From positions 186,001-250,000 of the forward strand of contig LVCE01000002.1 in the NCBI GenBank assembly GCA_002095075.2: a DNA stretch of 64,000 nucleotides, in the 5' to 3' direction. Numbering within the stretch: position 1 is the stretch's first letter; every line of letters starts with the position of its first letter. Positions 29,441 through 40,322 of this stretch are shown piece after piece. The notes beneath the pieces were generated by a model that saw nothing but the letters and a program-made list of their open reading frames with translations, made no database searches and had not been told where the DNA came from. A program made the position numbers and the translations under genes. Origin of the DNA: Francisella endosymbiont of Ornithodoros moubata (GTDB lineage: Bacteria; Pseudomonadota; Gammaproteobacteria; Francisellales; Francisellaceae).

Positions 29441-30163
29441 ATGACATCGGCTAAAGAAAATATTCTAAGGCATCTTGCTATTATTATGGATGGTAATGGT
29501 CGATGGGCAAGGAGTAAATTAAAACCGAGAATATTTGGTCATAAAAATTCAATATCGAGTGTTGATGCGGCAATAGAATACTGTGTCGAAAACAATATTG
29601 AAAGGCTTACTCTTTTTGCTTTTAGTCGAGATAACTGGTTAAGACCAGCTCAAGAAGTCACTGATCTTATGGATCTGTTTTACAAAACTCTAAAAGATAA
29701 GACCCTAAAGTTGCATGATAATAACATTGTCCTTAGTGTTGTAGGTGACCGAACACGACTATCTGATAAACTTATTAGTATGATTAAGTATAGTGAATCA
29801 TTGACTAAGGCAAATACAGGTTTGAAACTTAGGTTGGCTGTTGATTATGCTGGGCGATGGGATATTGTTGAGGCTGCTAGATCTATAGCTAAAGATGTCA
29901 ATGCTGGTAGGCTTAGTGTTGATGAAATCGATCAGCAGGATTTTGCTAGGTATTTGGTTGGCGGTGATGTGCCTGTTGATCTACTTATTCGTACAAGTGG
30001 AGAGGTGCGTTTAAGTGATTTTATGTTATGGCAATTAGCCTATGCTGAAATGTATTTTTCAGACATTATGTGGCCAGATTTTTCCAAGCAAGAGTTAAGC
30101 AAGGCTGTTAAGTACTTTTATTCTCGTCAAAGAAGATTTGGTAAAAGTGGTGAGCAGATTTAA
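29441..30163 (+). CDS. uppS: undecaprenyl diphosphate synthase
   Basis: The 240-residue cis-prenyltransferase makes the C55 lipid carrier for peptidoglycan and O-antigen. The catalytic Asp is at position 17 in HLAIIMDGNGRWARS. The other conserved blocks are LTLFAFSRDNWLRPAQEV and LLIRTSGEVRLSDFMLWQLA with YAEMYFSDIMWPDF. It opens the lipid-carrier and phospholipid group uppS-cdsA-dut-pgsA, with gaps of 13, 9 and 3 nt between successive genes. Intact. Confidence 0.97.
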   Translation: MTSAKENILRHLAIIMDGNGRWARSKLKPRIFGHKNSISSVDAAIEYCVENNIERLTLFAFSRDNWLRPAQEVTDLMDLFYKTLKDKTLKLHDNNIVLSVVGDRTRLSDKLISMIKYSESLTKANTGLKLRLAVDYAGRWDIVEAARSIAKDVNAGRLSVDEIDQQDFARYLVGGDVPVDLLIRTSGEVRLSDFMLWQLAYAEMYFSDIMWPDFSKQELSKAVKYFYSRQRRFGKSGEQI

Positions 30164-30176
30164 TTAAGAGGGGTAT

Positions 30177-30971
30177 ATGAAAGAAAGAATTGTAACTGGT
30201 ATAGTTTTGGTCGCTGTAGTTTTTGGTTTTTTAGTTTTTGCATCAGACTATTTGTTTGGTGTTGGTGTATTTCTAGTTGCTTTGCTATCAGCATATGAAT
30301 GGCTAAAACTTACAAAAATTGATCAGCAGGCAATATTTAAGAATCTTATTATATTCACGATAGTGGTTTTTGTGGTTGCGCAATTTTTTGTATATCTTCA
30401 ATATATTTTCCCAATATTTTGGTTATATGCAATTTATAAGTTAGCTAGTTATGAACATCAGAAAATTGATACATTAACTACTAATAAAATGCTTGTTATG
30501 GGACTGTTTACTATATCGCCTTTTGTAGCATCGTTATATGTTTTGCATTCTAATGGTGCTGCGTGGATATTTATATTTATCTTGGTGATTGCTGCCGCTG
30601 ACAGTGGCGCATATTTTACTGGTAAGACTATTGGTAGACGTAAAATGTTGCTACGACTTAGTCCAAATAAAACTATTGAAGGCTTGTTGGGTGGTTTGGT
30701 TTGTGCTGTTGTCGTTGCGGTGATCTTTCTTATCTACATGAATTTAAGTTTTGGTCAGTACATTTACATGGTGATAGTATCTGCTTTAATTGCGGTGTTA
30801 TCTGTTGTTGGCGATGTTTTTGAGAGTATGATGAAGCGTATAGCTGGCATTAAAGATAGTGGTAACATTTTACCTGGGCATGGTGGTATGCTTGATAGAT
30901 TAGATGGATATATGCCAACTTTACCAATATTTGTGCTGCTTGGTTACTTAGCTGGAGTTTTTGTTTTTTAG
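30177..30971 (+). CDS. cdsA: phosphatidate cytidylyltransferase
   Basis: The 264-residue inner-membrane enzyme makes CDP-diacylglycerol from phosphatidate and CTP. It has about eight hydrophobic segments, and the C-terminal family signature is present as FESMMKRIAGIKDSGNILPG followed by HGGMLDRLDGYMP. AAADSGAYFTGKTIGRRKM is the second conserved block. It starts 13 nt after uppS with GAGGGG upstream and supplies the substrate for pgsA two genes on. Intact. Confidence 0.97.
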   Translation: MKERIVTGIVLVAVVFGFLVFASDYLFGVGVFLVALLSAYEWLKLTKIDQQAIFKNLIIFTIVVFVVAQFFVYLQYIFPIFWLYAIYKLASYEHQKIDTLTTNKMLVMGLFTISPFVASLYVLHSNGAAWIFIFILVIAAADSGAYFTGKTIGRRKMLLRLSPNKTIEGLLGGLVCAVVVAVIFLIYMNLSFGQYIYMVIVSALIAVLSVVGDVFESMMKRIAGIKDSGNILPGHGGMLDRLDGYMPTLPIFVLLGYLAGVFVF

Positions 30972-30980
30972 GGGGAGGAT

Positions 30981-31427
30981 ATGAAAATAGAGTTAAAAAT
31001 TTTAGATAAAGAAGTTATAAAAGAGCTACCTAGCTATGCGACCGAAGATTCAGCAGCTATTGATTTAAGAGCGTGCATTTCTGAGTGTGTTTTTCTTAAG
31101 CCGGGTGAATGTAAACTTGTTGCAACTGGCATAGCTATTAATATTGCTAACCCAAATTATGCAGCAATGATTTTGCCAAGATCTGGCTTAGGTCATAAAA
31201 AAGGTTTAGTATTGGGCAATGGTACGGGACTTATAGATTCTGATTATCAAGGTGAGCTTATGGTTTCTTGTTTTAATCGCGCGCAAGAGATTATTGAAAT
31301 AGAGCCATTGATGAGATTTGCACAACTAGTTATTGTTCCTGTAGTACAAGCAAATTTTGAGATTGTTGAAGAGTTTTCACAGCAGACAGCACGTGCTGCT
31401 GCTGGTTTTGGACATACAGGGGTTTGA
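30981..31427 (+). CDS. dut: dUTP pyrophosphatase
   Basis: The 148-residue trimeric dUTPase keeps uracil out of DNA and yields dUMP for dTMP synthesis. All five family motifs are visible: [33 protein letters not shown] with the catalytic Asp, [10 protein letters not shown], and the C-terminal [11 protein letters not shown]-loop-like tail. GGGGGAGG precedes the ATG. It is inserted between the phospholipid genes cdsA and pgsA, most likely on the same transcript. Intact. Confidence 0.98.
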   Translation: MKIELKILDKEVIKELPSYATEDSAAIDLRACISECVFLKPGECKLVATGIAINIANPNYAAMILPRSGLGHKKGLVLGNGTGLIDSDYQGELMVSCFNRAQEIIEIEPLMRFAQLVIVPVVQANFEIVEEFSQQTARAAAGFGHTGV

Positions 31428-31430
31428 TTT

Positions 31431-32027
31431 ATGTTTTTTAATATCCCTAATATTCTGACTTTTGGCCGTTTGGTATTAATCCCTTTTATAGTTATATGTT
31501 ACTATTTTGATTTTCCACATCATCATGGTATTACTGCAACTCTATTTTTACTTGGAGCGGCGACTGATTGGTTAGATGGTTACTTAGCGCGTAAATGGGA
31601 ACAAACTAGTAAGCTAGGTGCGTTTTTAGATCCTGTTGCTGATAAACTTATTATTGCTACTGCACTTTGTTTGTTTATAGAGATGTATCCTTATTGGTGG
31701 GCTACTATTCCTGCTATTGCGATGATCTGTAGGGAAATTCTTGTCTCAGCACTGCGTGAATGGATGGCTGAGCTAGGGCAGCGTAGTGTTGTTAAAGTTG
31801 GTATCTGGGGTAAGGTAAAGACTACGGCGCAGATGGCAGCATTATTTATATTTTTAATCAAACCAGCTATAGATTTTAGGCATTCCATAGACTATGCAAG
31901 TTTCAATACTTGGTTTATATTTTTAGGATTCTTGATGCTATATGTTGCTGTTATACTAACGATTTATTCTATGTGTAACTATCTATATGTAGCTTTTAAA
32001 TCAGTTTTTGGTGCCTCTGATAACTAA
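31431..32027 (+). CDS. pgsA: CDP-diacylglycerol-glycerol-3-phosphate 3-phosphatidyltransferase
   Basis: This 198-residue inner-membrane enzyme makes phosphatidylglycerophosphate, the precursor of phosphatidylglycerol. The CDP-alcohol phosphotransferase motif DG(x)2AR(x)8G(x)3D(x)3D appears as DGYLARKWEQTSKLGAFLDP followed by VADKL. Four to six hydrophobic segments surround it. It starts 3 nt after dut and uses CDP-diacylglycerol from cdsA. Last of this group; the next gene, rpsL, is 134 nt away. Intact. Confidence 0.96.
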   Translation: MFFNIPNILTFGRLVLIPFIVICYYFDFPHHHGITATLFLLGAATDWLDGYLARKWEQTSKLGAFLDPVADKLIIATALCLFIEMYPYWWATIPAIAMICREILVSALREWMAELGQRSVVKVGIWGKVKTTAQMAALFIFLIKPAIDFRHSIDYASFNTWFIFLGFLMLYVAVILTIYSMCNYLYVAFKSVFGASDN

Positions 32028-32161
32028 TTACTTTTTCTTTGCTTTTCTTTGCTTTTTTGTTATTATTATCGTCTAATGCTGCTTTTGCATAGCAAATGCT
32101 CTTATCGGGTGTTTGGATTGATTTGATATAAAAACTGATAAAAAACGGAGAATAAAAACTA
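32028..32161 (+). promoter_or_regulatory. pgsA-rpsL intergenic region, leader of the str cluster
   Basis: The 134-nt gap begins with a pyrimidine-rich run and contains an imperfect hairpin (GCTTTTGC at about 32080 with GCAAATGC at about 32092). It is where a promoter for rpsL-rpsG-fusA would be expected, but no convincing -35/-10 pair stands out by eye. GGAG lies about 8 nt before the rpsL ATG. Confidence 0.35.
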
Positions 32162-32536
32162 ATGGCAACTATAAATCAGTTGGTGAACAACCCTCGCAAG
32201 AGATCGGTTGTTAAGTCTAAGGTTCCTGCGTTAAAGGCGTGTCCTCAAAGAAGAGGTGTTTGTACTAGGGTTTATACTACAACTCCTAAGAAGCCTAACT
32301 CAGCACTTAGAAAAGTGGCCCGTGTAAGATTAACGAGTGGATTTGAAGTGACAAGCTATATTGGTGGGGAAGGTCACAACTTGCAAGAGCATAGTGTTGT
32401 GCTTATTAGGGGTGGTAGGGTTAAAGATTTGCCAGGTGTGCGTTACCACATTGTTAGGGGTGCTTTAGATACTTCAGGTGTTAATAATCGTAAGCACGGT
32501 CGTTCCAAGTATGGTACAAAGCGTCCTAAGTCTTAG
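32162..32536 (+). CDS. rpsL: 30S ribosomal protein S12
   Basis: The 124-residue S12 monitors codon-anticodon pairing in the decoding centre. The motif [19 protein letters not shown] and the loop [17 protein letters not shown] are complete. Lysines at positions 43 and 88 (Met counted) are the ancestral residues, substitutions of which are known to confer streptomycin resistance, so this allele looks wild type. It is the first gene of the str cluster (rpsL-rpsG-fusA). Intact. Confidence 0.99.
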   Translation: MATINQLVNNPRKRSVVKSKVPALKACPQRRGVCTRVYTTTPKKPNSALRKVARVRLTSGFEVTSYIGGEGHNLQEHSVVLIRGGRVKDLPGVRYHIVRGALDTSGVNNRKHGRSKYGTKRPKS

Positions 32537-32547
32537 TTTGTGTTTAA

Positions 32548-33048
<501 letters not shown>

Positions 33049-33062
33049 TAGGAGAATAGAAA

Positions 33063-35177
33063 ATGCCTCGTAAGACAGCTTTAGAGAAATATAGAAATAT
33101 TGGTATCTGCGCTCACGTTGACGCAGGTAAAACAACTACTACTGAGCGTATTCTTTTCTACACTGGTTTATCGCACAAGATCGGTGAGGTGCATGATGGT
33201 GCAGCTACTATGGACTGGATGGAGCAGGAGCAGGAAAGAGGTATTACAATTACTTCTGCTGCTACAACAACATTCTGGTCTGGTATGGATCAGCAGTTTG
33301 ATGAACATCGTATCAACATTATTGATACTCCAGGTCACGTTGATTTCACAATTGAAGTTGAGCGTTCTTTACGTGTTCTAGATGGTGCGGTTGTAGTATT
33401 CTGTGGTTCATCAGGTGTTGAGCCGCAATCAGAAACTGTTTGGCGTCAAGCTAACAAGTATGGGGTACCTAGAATCGTATTTGTCAATAAGATGGATAGA
33501 TCAGGAGCAGATTTTGAAAGAGTTTGTTGTCAAATCAGAACAAGATTAAAAGCAAATGTTGTTCCTGTGCAATTAAATATTGGTGCTGAAGAAGAATTCA
33601 AAGGAGTGATCGATCTTATCAGAATGAAAGCGATCATGTGGAATGAGGAAGACATAGGTCTTACTTGTGAGCTTGTTGATATCCCTGCAGAGCTTCAGAA
33701 TAGGGCTGAAGAATTACGTATGGAGATGATTGAGGCAGCTGCTGAGTCTTCTGAAGAGCTTATGGAAAAGTACCTTGAGGATGGTGAGCTTTCTGAGGAT
33801 AAAATCCACCAAGGTCTACGCACTAGAGTTCTTAATAATGAAATTGTTCTTGCATTCTGTGGTTCAGCATTTAAGAATAAAGGTGTTCAAGCAGTTCTTG
33901 ATGGTGTTGTTAGGTATCTTCCAGCGCCAAACCAGGTGCTGGCTATTAAGTGTGAAACTGAAGATGGTGAGCCAGCTTCTAGACCATCTTCTGATGATGC
34001 GCCTTTCGCGGCATTGGCATTTAAACTTGCTACCGATCCATTTGTTGGTAACTTAACATTTATCCGTGTTTACTCAGGTGTACTTAAGTCTGGTGATGCG
34101 GTTTATAACCCTGTCAAAGGTAAGAAGGAGCGTGTAGGTCGTATCGTACAGATGCATGCTAATAAACGTGATGAGATTAAAGAAGTGCGTGCTGGTGATA
34201 TCGCAGCGTGTATTGGTCTAAAGGATGTCACAACTGGTGATACTCTTTGCGATCAAGAAGATGTGGTGATTTTAGAAAGAATGGATTTCCCAGAGCCAGT
34301 AATATCTGTTGCTGTTGAACCTAAGTCAAAAGCTGACCAGGAGAAAATGTCGATAGCTTTAGGTAAGCTTGCAGCAGAGGATCCATCGTTTAGAGTTAGA
34401 ACTGACGAAGAAAGTGGTCAAACAATTATTTCTGGTATGGGTGAGCTTCATTTGGATATTATTGTTGATCGTATGAGACGTGAGTTTAAAGTTGAAGCTA
34501 ATGTTGGTAATCCACAGGTTGCATATAGAGAAACAATTAGATCAAAAGTCGAGCAAGAGTCTAAATTCGTGCGTCAATCTGGTGGTCGTGGCCAGTATGG
34601 TCACGTTTTTGTTAGATTTGAGCCTTTAGATGAAGTTGATGAGAATGGTGAAGCTAAAGTCTTCAAGTTTGTTGATGAGGTTGTTGGTGGTGTCATTCCT
34701 AAAGAATATATTGGTTCAGTTGCTAAAGGTATCGAAGAGCAGTTAAATAATGGTGTTCTAGCGGGCTACCCTATGATTGGCGTCAAGGCGACTTTATATG
34801 ATGGTTCATATCACGATGTTGACTCATCTGAAATGGCGTTTAAGATTGCTGGTTCTATGGCGCTTAAAGAAGGTGCTAAGAAGGCTAATGCTTGTATCCT
34901 AGAGCCGATCATGAAAGTTGAGGTTGTGACTCCAGAAGATTACTTAGGTGACGTTATGGGTGATTTAAATAGAAGAAGAGGAATTATTGAGGGTATGGAT
35001 GAGAACCCAAGTGGTAGAGTTATCAACGCTCTAGTTCCTTTAGCAGAAATGTTTGGTTACGCTACTAACGTGCGTTCTATAAGCCAAGGTAGAGCTTCAT
35101 TCTCTATGGAGTTTAAGAAGTACGCTGAAGTACCAAATAATATTGCTGATGAAATCATCAAGTCACGTAACTCATAA
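33063..35177 (+). CDS. fusA: translation elongation factor G
   Basis: The 704-residue GTPase drives ribosomal translocation and, with RRF, recycling. G-domain motifs are G1 [10 protein letters not shown] (residues 17-26), the switch-I region [13 protein letters not shown]3 DTPGHVDF and G4 NKMD. Domain II-V blocks include [18 protein letters not shown] and [14 protein letters not shown], and the domain V motif is RRGIIEGM. The length is usual. In E. coli tufA follows; here rpsJ follows after 20 nt and tuf is absent. Confidence 0.98.
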
Positions 35178-35197
35178 TTTTAGAAGGATTAATTAAA

Positions 35198-35515
35198 ATG
35201 GCTATAAATAATCAACGTATCAGAATTAGATTAAAAGCCTTTGATCATAAGCTGATTGATATTTCCACACAAGAAATTGTTGATACTGCTAAGAAAACAG
35301 GGGCTCAAGTTAAAGGACCTATTCCTTTACCAGTACGCAAAGAGAGATTTACAATTCTTATTTCTCCGCATGTAAATAAGAAAGCAAGAGATCAATATGA
35401 GATTAGAACTCACAAGAGATTGATCGATATTGTTGAACCTACAGATAAGACTGTAGATGCTCTTATGAAGCTAGATTTAGCATCAGGTGTTGATGTTCAG
35501 ATCAGTTTAAGCTAA
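35198..35515 (+). CDS. rpsJ: 30S ribosomal protein S10
   Basis: The 105-residue S10 of the 30S head (NusE of antitermination complexes) shows [40 protein letters not shown] and [20 protein letters not shown]. It lies 20 nt after fusA, so it seems joined to the str cluster. It is separated from rplC by 107 nt, unlike E. coli, where rpsJ leads the S10 operon and rplC follows closely. Intact. Confidence 0.98.
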
Positions 35516-35622
35516 TATAATGTCACTTTTTTTATAAAAATTTTTTAAAAAGTAGTAAATTAGGTCTCTGTGGTCAATCGTAATCTCAGGGTTAATATAA
35601 AATAATAATAGAGGGTATAATA
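35516..35622 (+). promoter_or_regulatory. rpsJ-rplC gap, possible separate promoter or leader
   Basis: This 107-nt gap starts with TATAAT at 35516-35521 and an AT-only dyad (ACTTTTT ... AAAAAGT, about 35524-35552), followed by a G+C-richer stretch (GGTCTCTGTGG at 35563, CTCAGGG at 35585) and GAGGG before rplC. The arrangement suggests that transcription or translation of rplC onward is controlled here, for example by L4 as in other gammaproteobacteria. No secure -35 box was found. Confidence 0.4.
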
Positions 35623-36255
35623 ATGTCTTTAGGATTAGTTGGTCGCAAATGTGGTATGACTCGTATTTTTACTGAAGATGGTGTTTCTATTCCTGTAACA
35701 GTAGTCCAAGTTGAGCCTAACAAAGTTACTCAAGTTAAGACTGTTGAGAAGGATGGTTATAGCGCTGTTCAAGTAACTACTGGTTTTAAAAAGCGTTCAA
35801 ATGTAAATAAACCTATGGCTGGTCACTATGCAAAGGCTGGTGTTGAACCAGGTAGAGGTTTATGGGAGTTTATTGTTGATGCAGCAGTTGAGTATCAAGT
35901 TGGTTCATTTTTTGATGCTACTATGTTCGAAGTAGGACAAAAAGTAGATGTAAGAGGTGTGTCAAAGGGTAAGGGTTTTCAAGGTGGTGTTAAGCGCCAT
36001 AACTTTGCAACTCAGGATGCTACTCATGGTAATTCACTATCTCATAGAGTTCATGGTTCTACAGGTCAAAACCAAACACCTGGTAAAGTCTTTAAAAACA
36101 AAAAGATGGCTGGTCACTTAGGTAACGAGAACGTTACTATTCAGTCTCTTGAAATTGTGAGAGTGGACGCGGAAAATGGTTTATTACTTTTAAAAGATGG
36201 TATTCCTGGTTCAGTTGGTGGAGATATTATCGTTACTCCAGCTGTCAAAAGTTAG
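35623..36255 (+). CDS. rplC: 50S ribosomal protein L3
   Basis: The 210-residue L3 is an early assembly protein near the peptidyl transferase centre. The start [20 protein letters not shown] is typical, and the signature loop reads [20 protein letters not shown] with [20 protein letters not shown]. The loop glutamine that is methylated in E. coli L3 corresponds to the GQNQTPG site. GAGGGTAT precedes the ATG. First gene after the rpsJ gap. Intact. Confidence 0.98.
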   Translation: MSLGLVGRKCGMTRIFTEDGVSIPVTVVQVEPNKVTQVKTVEKDGYSAVQVTTGFKKRSNVNKPMAGHYAKAGVEPGRGLWEFIVDAAVEYQVGSFFDATMFEVGQKVDVRGVSKGKGFQGGVKRHNFATQDATHGNSLSHRVHGSTGQNQTPGKVFKNKKMAGHLGNENVTIQSLEIVRVDAENGLLLLKDGIPGSVGGDIIVTPAVKS

Positions 36256-36288
36256 TAGATAAAATATTAATTATACCGGAGAGTTGTT

Positions 36289-36912
36289 GTGGACTTAAAT
36301 ATAAAATCTTTAGCTGGTCAAGAGGCTGGATCTGTAGGTGTTGCAGAAGGTGTTTTTGCAGCAGACTATAACGAAGCCTTAATTCACCAGGTTGTTATTG
36401 CCTACATGGCAGGCGCTCGTCAAGGTACAAAGGCTCAAAAAACTAGATCAGAAGTTTCTGGTGGAGGTGCTAAGCCTTGGAGACAAAAAGGTACAGGTAG
36501 AGCAAGAGCGGGTACTATCCGTTCACCTATCTTCAGAAAAGGTGGTGTTACGTTTGCAGCTAAGCCTAAGATTTATAAGCAAAAAGTTAATCGTAAGATG
36601 TATTCAGGTGCGGTTAAGTCAATCTTATCTGAACTATTAAGATCAGGCAGAATGACTGTTGTTGAAGAGTTAAGATTAGAAACTCCAAAAACAAAAGAGT
36701 TCAAATCAGTGATTGACTCTTTAGGAGTTAAAGATGTGCTTTTTGTTGTTGGTGTGGAAGAATTTAGTGAGAATTTATACCTATCTTCTAGAAACCTTAA
36801 GGATGTGGCAGTATGTGATTCTGTGGAAATTAACCCAGTTTCTTTAGTATGCTTTGAGAACGTTGTTTTCACTAAAAAGGCTATAAAAGAAATAGAGGAG
36901 AAGTTAGTATGA
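36289..36912 (+). CDS. rplD: 50S ribosomal protein L4
   Basis: The 207-residue L4 lines the exit tunnel. The start is GTG at 36289 with GGAGAG upstream. The extended tunnel loop is seen as [20 protein letters not shown] and [17 protein letters not shown]. In E. coli L4 represses the S10 operon through its leader. The end overlaps the rplW start by 4 nt, so translation is coupled. Intact. Confidence 0.98.
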   Translation: MDLNIKSLAGQEAGSVGVAEGVFAADYNEALIHQVVIAYMAGARQGTKAQKTRSEVSGGGAKPWRQKGTGRARAGTIRSPIFRKGGVTFAAKPKIYKQKVNRKMYSGAVKSILSELLRSGRMTVVEELRLETPKTKEFKSVIDSLGVKDVLFVVGVEEFSENLYLSSRNLKDVAVCDSVEINPVSLVCFENVVFTKKAIKEIEEKLV

Positions 36913-37208
36913 GTTCTCAAGAAAAATTATTAAAAACTGTTATAAGACCTTATGTTTCTGATAAAACTTATGGTCTTTCAGATGCAAATTCAACTATAGT
37001 GTTCGAAGTGGCTAGATTTGCAAACAAGCAAGATGTCAAGAATGCTGTAGAGCAGCTATTTGAAGTTCAGGTTGAGTCAGTAAATATCCTTAACGTTAAG
37101 GGTAAGGCGCGTAGATTTGGTCGTGTTGAAGGTAGGACAAAGGCTTGGAAAAAAGCTTATGTGAAGCTTGCTGAAGAGCATGATATCAATTTTGTTGGTA
37201 CAGAGTAA
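36909..37208 (+). CDS. rplW: 50S ribosomal protein L23
   Basis: The 99-residue L23 sits at the tunnel exit and docks trigger factor and SRP. Conserved parts are [40 protein letters not shown] and [13 protein letters not shown]. It overlaps rplD by 4 nt (ATGAG), and rplB follows after 20 nt. Intact. Confidence 0.98.
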   Translation: MSSQEKLLKTVIRPYVSDKTYGLSDANSTIVFEVARFANKQDVKNAVEQLFEVQVESVNILNVKGKARRFGRVEGRTKAWKKAYVKLAEEHDINFVGTE

Positions 37209-37228
37209 TTTAAAGAAGGTTTATAATC

Positions 37229-38053
37229 ATGATTGAAATAAAAAAAGCTAAACCTACTTCACCTGGCCGTCGCCACGTAGTGAGCGTAAAGGATACAGAA
37301 TTACATACAGGTAAGCCATTTAAAGGTTTAGTAGAAGTAAAGAAAAGTAAAGCTGGTAGAAATAATACTGGTAGAATTACAGTTCGTCATCAAGGTGGCG
37401 GTCATAAGCAGCATTACCGTATAATAGACTTTAAGAGAAATAAAGATGACATAACAGCTAAGGTTGAGAGAATCGAGTACGATCCAAACCGTAGTGCAAA
37501 TATTGCTTTAGTCCTTTATGCTGATGGTGAGAGAAGATATATTATTGCGCCGAAAAGTTTAAAGAAGGATATGTCTGTAGTATCTGGTGAGAAAGTGGAT
37601 GTTGCTGTTGGTAACTGTATGCCACTTAGAAATATACCTCTAGGTACAGTTATACACAATATTGAGATGAAGCCTAAAAAAGGTGCACAGTTGATTAGAA
37701 GTGCTGGTACTTTTACTCAGTTGGTTGGTAAGGATAATGCGTATGCGATTATTCGTCTAAGATCGGGTGAAATGAGAAGAGTGCTTTTAGACTGTAAAGC
37801 AGTTATAGGTGTGGTATCTAATTCTGAGCATAACTTAAGATCTTTAGGTAAAGCTGGTGCTAAGCGCTGGAGAGGTATAAGGCCTACTGTAAGAGGTGTG
37901 GCGATGAACCCAGTAGATCACCCACATGGTGGTGGTGAGGGACGTACTTCTGGTGGTAGACATCCAGTTACGCCATGGGGTATCCCAACTAAAGGTTATA
38001 AGACGCGTAGAAATAAGCGTTCTAATAAGTTGATTGTTCAAAAACGTAAGTAA
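37229..38053 (+). CDS. rplB: 50S ribosomal protein L2
   Basis: The 274-residue L2 is a primary 23S rRNA binder needed for subunit association and peptidyl transfer. The conserved histidine-containing motif [20 protein letters not shown] is complete (residues about 226-245), and [20 protein letters not shown] lies near the N-terminus. GAAGG precedes the ATG. It is followed by rpsS after 14 nt. Intact. Confidence 0.99.
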   Translation: MIEIKKAKPTSPGRRHVVSVKDTELHTGKPFKGLVEVKKSKAGRNNTGRITVRHQGGGHKQHYRIIDFKRNKDDITAKVERIEYDPNRSANIALVLYADGERRYIIAPKSLKKDMSVVSGEKVDVAVGNCMPLRNIPLGTVIHNIEMKPKKGAQLIRSAGTFTQLVGKDNAYAIIRLRSGEMRRVLLDCKAVIGVVSNSEHNLRSLGKAGAKRWRGIRPTVRGVAMNPVDHPHGGGEGRTSGGRHPVTPWGIPTKGYKTRRNKRSNKLIVQKRK

Positions 38054-38067
38054 TTAGGGAGAAGATT

Positions 38068-38346
38068 GTGCCTCGTTCATTAAAAAAAGGACCTTTTGTA
38101 GATCATCATCTTTTAAAGAAGGTTTTTGAAGCGCAAGAAAGTAATTCTAAAAAGCCAATCAAAACATGGTCAAGAAGATCAATGATTGTGCCAGATATGA
38201 TAGGTTTAACTATAGCTGTACATAATGGTCAGCAGCACGTACCTGTTCTTATGACTGAAGAAATGGTTGGTCATAAGCTAGGTGAGTTCGTTATTACTCG
38301 TAACTACCGTGGTCATGCAGCTGATAAAAAAGCTAAGAAGAAATAG
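38068..38346 (+). CDS. rpsS: 30S ribosomal protein S19
   Basis: The 92-residue S19 pairs with S13 in the head of the 30S subunit. The start is GTG at 38068 with GGGAGA upstream, giving (M)[17 protein letters not shown]. The family motif [20 protein letters not shown] and the end [16 protein letters not shown] are present. Intact. Confidence 0.98.
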   Translation: MPRSLKKGPFVDHHLLKKVFEAQESNSKKPIKTWSRRSMIVPDMIGLTIAVHNGQQHVPVLMTEEMVGHKLGEFVITRNYRGHAADKKAKKK

Positions 38347-38361
38347 TTAGGGTTAAGATAC

Positions 38362-38697
38362 ATGGAAGTACAAGCTAAATTAAAATTTGCAAGAATCTCA
38401 GCTCAGAAATGTAGATTAGTTGCTGATCAGATCAGAGGTTTACCTGTAGAGCAAGCTATTAATCTTTTGACTTTTAGTAATAAAAAAGCTGCTGTATTAA
38501 TCAAAGGTGTTTTGAACTCTGCAATTGCTAACGCTGAGCATAATGATGGTATGGATGTTGATTCTTTAGTTGTGTCAACTATCTTCATTGATGAAGGTCC
38601 TACAATGAAGCGTTTTGAAGCTAGAGCAAAAGGTCGTGGTAATCGTATTCTAAAAAGAACTTCACATATAACTGTGAAAGTTGCTGAGAAAAAATAA
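38362..38697 (+). CDS. rplV: 50S ribosomal protein L22
   Basis: The 111-residue L22 extends a beta-hairpin into the exit tunnel. Conserved parts are [20 protein letters not shown] at the start and [20 protein letters not shown] for the hairpin and tail. It lies 15 nt after rpsS and 14 nt before rpsC in the S10-type order. Intact. Confidence 0.98.
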   Translation: MEVQAKLKFARISAQKCRLVADQIRGLPVEQAINLLTFSNKKAAVLIKGVLNSAIANAEHNDGMDVDSLVVSTIFIDEGPTMKRFEARAKGRGNRILKRTSHITVKVAEKK

Positions 38698-38711
38698 GAG
38701 GTGTAGTAGAA

Positions 38712-39383
38712 ATGGGTCAAAAAGTAAATCCTAATGGTATTCGCTTAGGTTATATAAGAGACTGGCGTTCAACGTGGTATGCTGACTCTTCTAGCTACGC
38801 TACTAAGCTTAATGAAGATATTAAGGTTAGAGAGTTTTTACATAAAAAACTTGCAGCAGCAGCAGTTAGTAAGATTCAGATTGAGAGACCTGCTCAAAAT
38901 GCTAAGATTACAATTCACACAGCTAGGCCTGGTATTGTAATTGGTAAGAAGGGTGAGGATGTCGAGAAGTTACGTGCTGAAGTTCACAAGCTGATGGGTA
39001 TTCCAGTTCAGATAAATATTGAAGAAGTGCGTAAGCCTGAAATCGATGCTAAATTAGTTGCTGATAGCGTCGCTCAACAGTTAGAGAAAAGAGTGATGTT
39101 TAGAAGAGTAATGAAAAAAGCAATGCAAGCTGCTATGAAATCAGGTGCTAAAGGTATCAAGATCATGGTTAGTGGTCGTTTAGGTGGTGCTGAAATTGCT
39201 CGTTCTGAATGGTCTAGAAATGGTAGAGTTCCTCTACAAACATTTAGAGCAGATGTGGATTACGCTACAGCGGAAGCTTTAACAACTTATGGTGTTATTG
39301 GTGTTAAAGTCTGGATCTACAAGAGCGAAATCCTTCCGGGTCAAATTGCTGAGAAGAAAAATAATAAAAAAGGAGCTAAATAA
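38712..39383 (+). CDS. rpsC: 30S ribosomal protein S3
   Basis: The 223-residue S3 lines the mRNA entry channel. The N-terminus [20 protein letters not shown] and the KH domain ([20 protein letters not shown]) are typical, as is the C-terminal [17 protein letters not shown]. The stop TAA shares one base with the rplP ATG (TAATG), indicating coupled translation. Intact. Confidence 0.98.
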   Translation: MGQKVNPNGIRLGYIRDWRSTWYADSSSYATKLNEDIKVREFLHKKLAAAAVSKIQIERPAQNAKITIHTARPGIVIGKKGEDVEKLRAEVHKLMGIPVQINIEEVRKPEIDAKLVADSVAQQLEKRVMFRRVMKKAMQAAMKSGAKGIKIMVSGRLGGAEIARSEWSRNGRVPLQTFRADVDYATAEALTTYGVIGVKVWIYKSEILPGQIAEKKNNKKGAK

Positions 39384-39796
39384 TGCTACAGCCTAAGCGT
39401 ACAAAGTTTCGTAAACAGCAGAAGTTGCGTAATAGAGGATTAGCTCACAGAGGTAATAAAGTAAGCTTTGGCGAGTTTGGTCTTCAAGCGACATCTAGAG
39501 GTAGAATCACTGCTAGACAAATCGAGGCAGGAAGAAGAGCGATTAACCGTCATATCAAGCGTGGTGGTAAAGTTTGGATTAGAATCTTCCCAGATAAGCC
39601 TATAACACAAAAGCCTCTTGAAGTTCGTATGGGTAAAGGTAAAGGTTCAGTTGAATATTGGGTAGCTCAAATTCAACCGGGTCGCGTACTATATGAGATT
39701 ACTGGTGTTAAAGAAGAGTTGGCTCGTGAGGCTTTTGCAAGAGCAGCAGCGAAAATGCCAGTATCAACAACTTTTGTTGAAAAGCAGGTAGTGTAA
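39383..39796 (+). CDS. rplP: 50S ribosomal protein L16
   Basis: The 137-residue L16 organises the A-site tRNA elbow contact. The conserved blocks are [39 protein letters not shown] and [20 protein letters not shown]. It overlaps rpsC by one base and rpmC by one base, so the three are translated as a chain. The arginine hydroxylated in E. coli L16 falls in the RMGKGKG loop. Intact. Confidence 0.98.
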   Translation: MLQPKRTKFRKQQKLRNRGLAHRGNKVSFGEFGLQATSRGRITARQIEAGRRAINRHIKRGGKVWIRIFPDKPITQKPLEVRMGKGKGSVEYWVAQIQPGRVLYEITGVKEELAREAFARAAAKMPVSTTFVEKQVV

Positions 39797-39996
39797 TGAA
39801 AAGAAAAGATACTTTAAAAGATTATAGAGGTAAAAGTATTGACCAATTGCAAGAAGCGAAAATTAAGTTATTACAACAATTATTTTCTCTTCGTATGCAG
39901 AAGGGTACAGGGCAATTAAAAAAGAATCACTTATTTAAAAGTGCAAAAAGATATATTGCTCGTATAAATACAATAATATCAGAAAAGAATAAATAG
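39796..39996 (+). CDS. rpmC: 50S ribosomal protein L29
   Basis: The 66-residue L29 is a helical hairpin at the tunnel exit beside L23. The motif [20 protein letters not shown] and the end [14 protein letters not shown] are diagnostic. The ATG overlaps the last base of the rplP stop. Intact. Confidence 0.96.
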   Translation: MKRKDTLKDYRGKSIDQLQEAKIKLLQQLFSLRMQKGTGQLKKNHLFKSAKRYIARINTIISEKNK

Positions 39997-40008
39997 GTGC
40001 CTTGAAAG

Positions 40009-40260
40009 ATGAGCGATAAAATTAGATTGTTAGAAGGTAAAGTTTCTAGTGTAGTTATGGATAAAACTGTAGTTGTCAGAGCTGAAAGATATGTTAAGCA
40101 CCCTTTGTATGGTAAGTTTGTTAAGAAAACTACAAAGTATTATGTCCATGATGAAAATAATGAATGTAAAGAAGGTGATGTTATTAAGTTCAAAGAAACT
40201 AGACCATACTCAAAAACTAAGAAGTGGTGTTTAGTCGATATTATTCATAGAGAAAAATAA
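40009..40260 (+). CDS. rpsQ: 30S ribosomal protein S17
   Basis: The 83-residue OB-fold S17 binds 16S rRNA in early assembly. It shows [40 protein letters not shown] and [20 protein letters not shown]. It is the last gene of the S10-type cluster; a 91-nt gap with a hairpin separates it from rplN, the first gene of the spc cluster. Intact. Confidence 0.98.
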   Translation: MSDKIRLLEGKVSSVVMDKTVVVRAERYVKHPLYGKFVKKTTKYYVHDENNECKEGDVIKFKETRPYSKTKKWCLVDIIHREK

Positions 40261-40299
40261 TAAATTTGATTTTATTTTTGTTTATTGATATATTTATTG

Positions 40300-40322
40300 G
40301 ACTGCGAAATTACTTTGCAGTC
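40300..40322 (+). promoter_or_regulatory. hairpin in the rpsQ-rplN gap
   Basis: GACTGCGAA (40300-40308) pairs with TTTGCAGTC (40314-40322) around the loop ATTAC, a 9-bp stem with one G-U pair. No T-run follows, so it is not a standard intrinsic terminator. Its place at the S10/spc border suggests an mRNA-processing or regulatory role. AGGG follows 30 nt later, before rplN. Confidence 0.55.
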
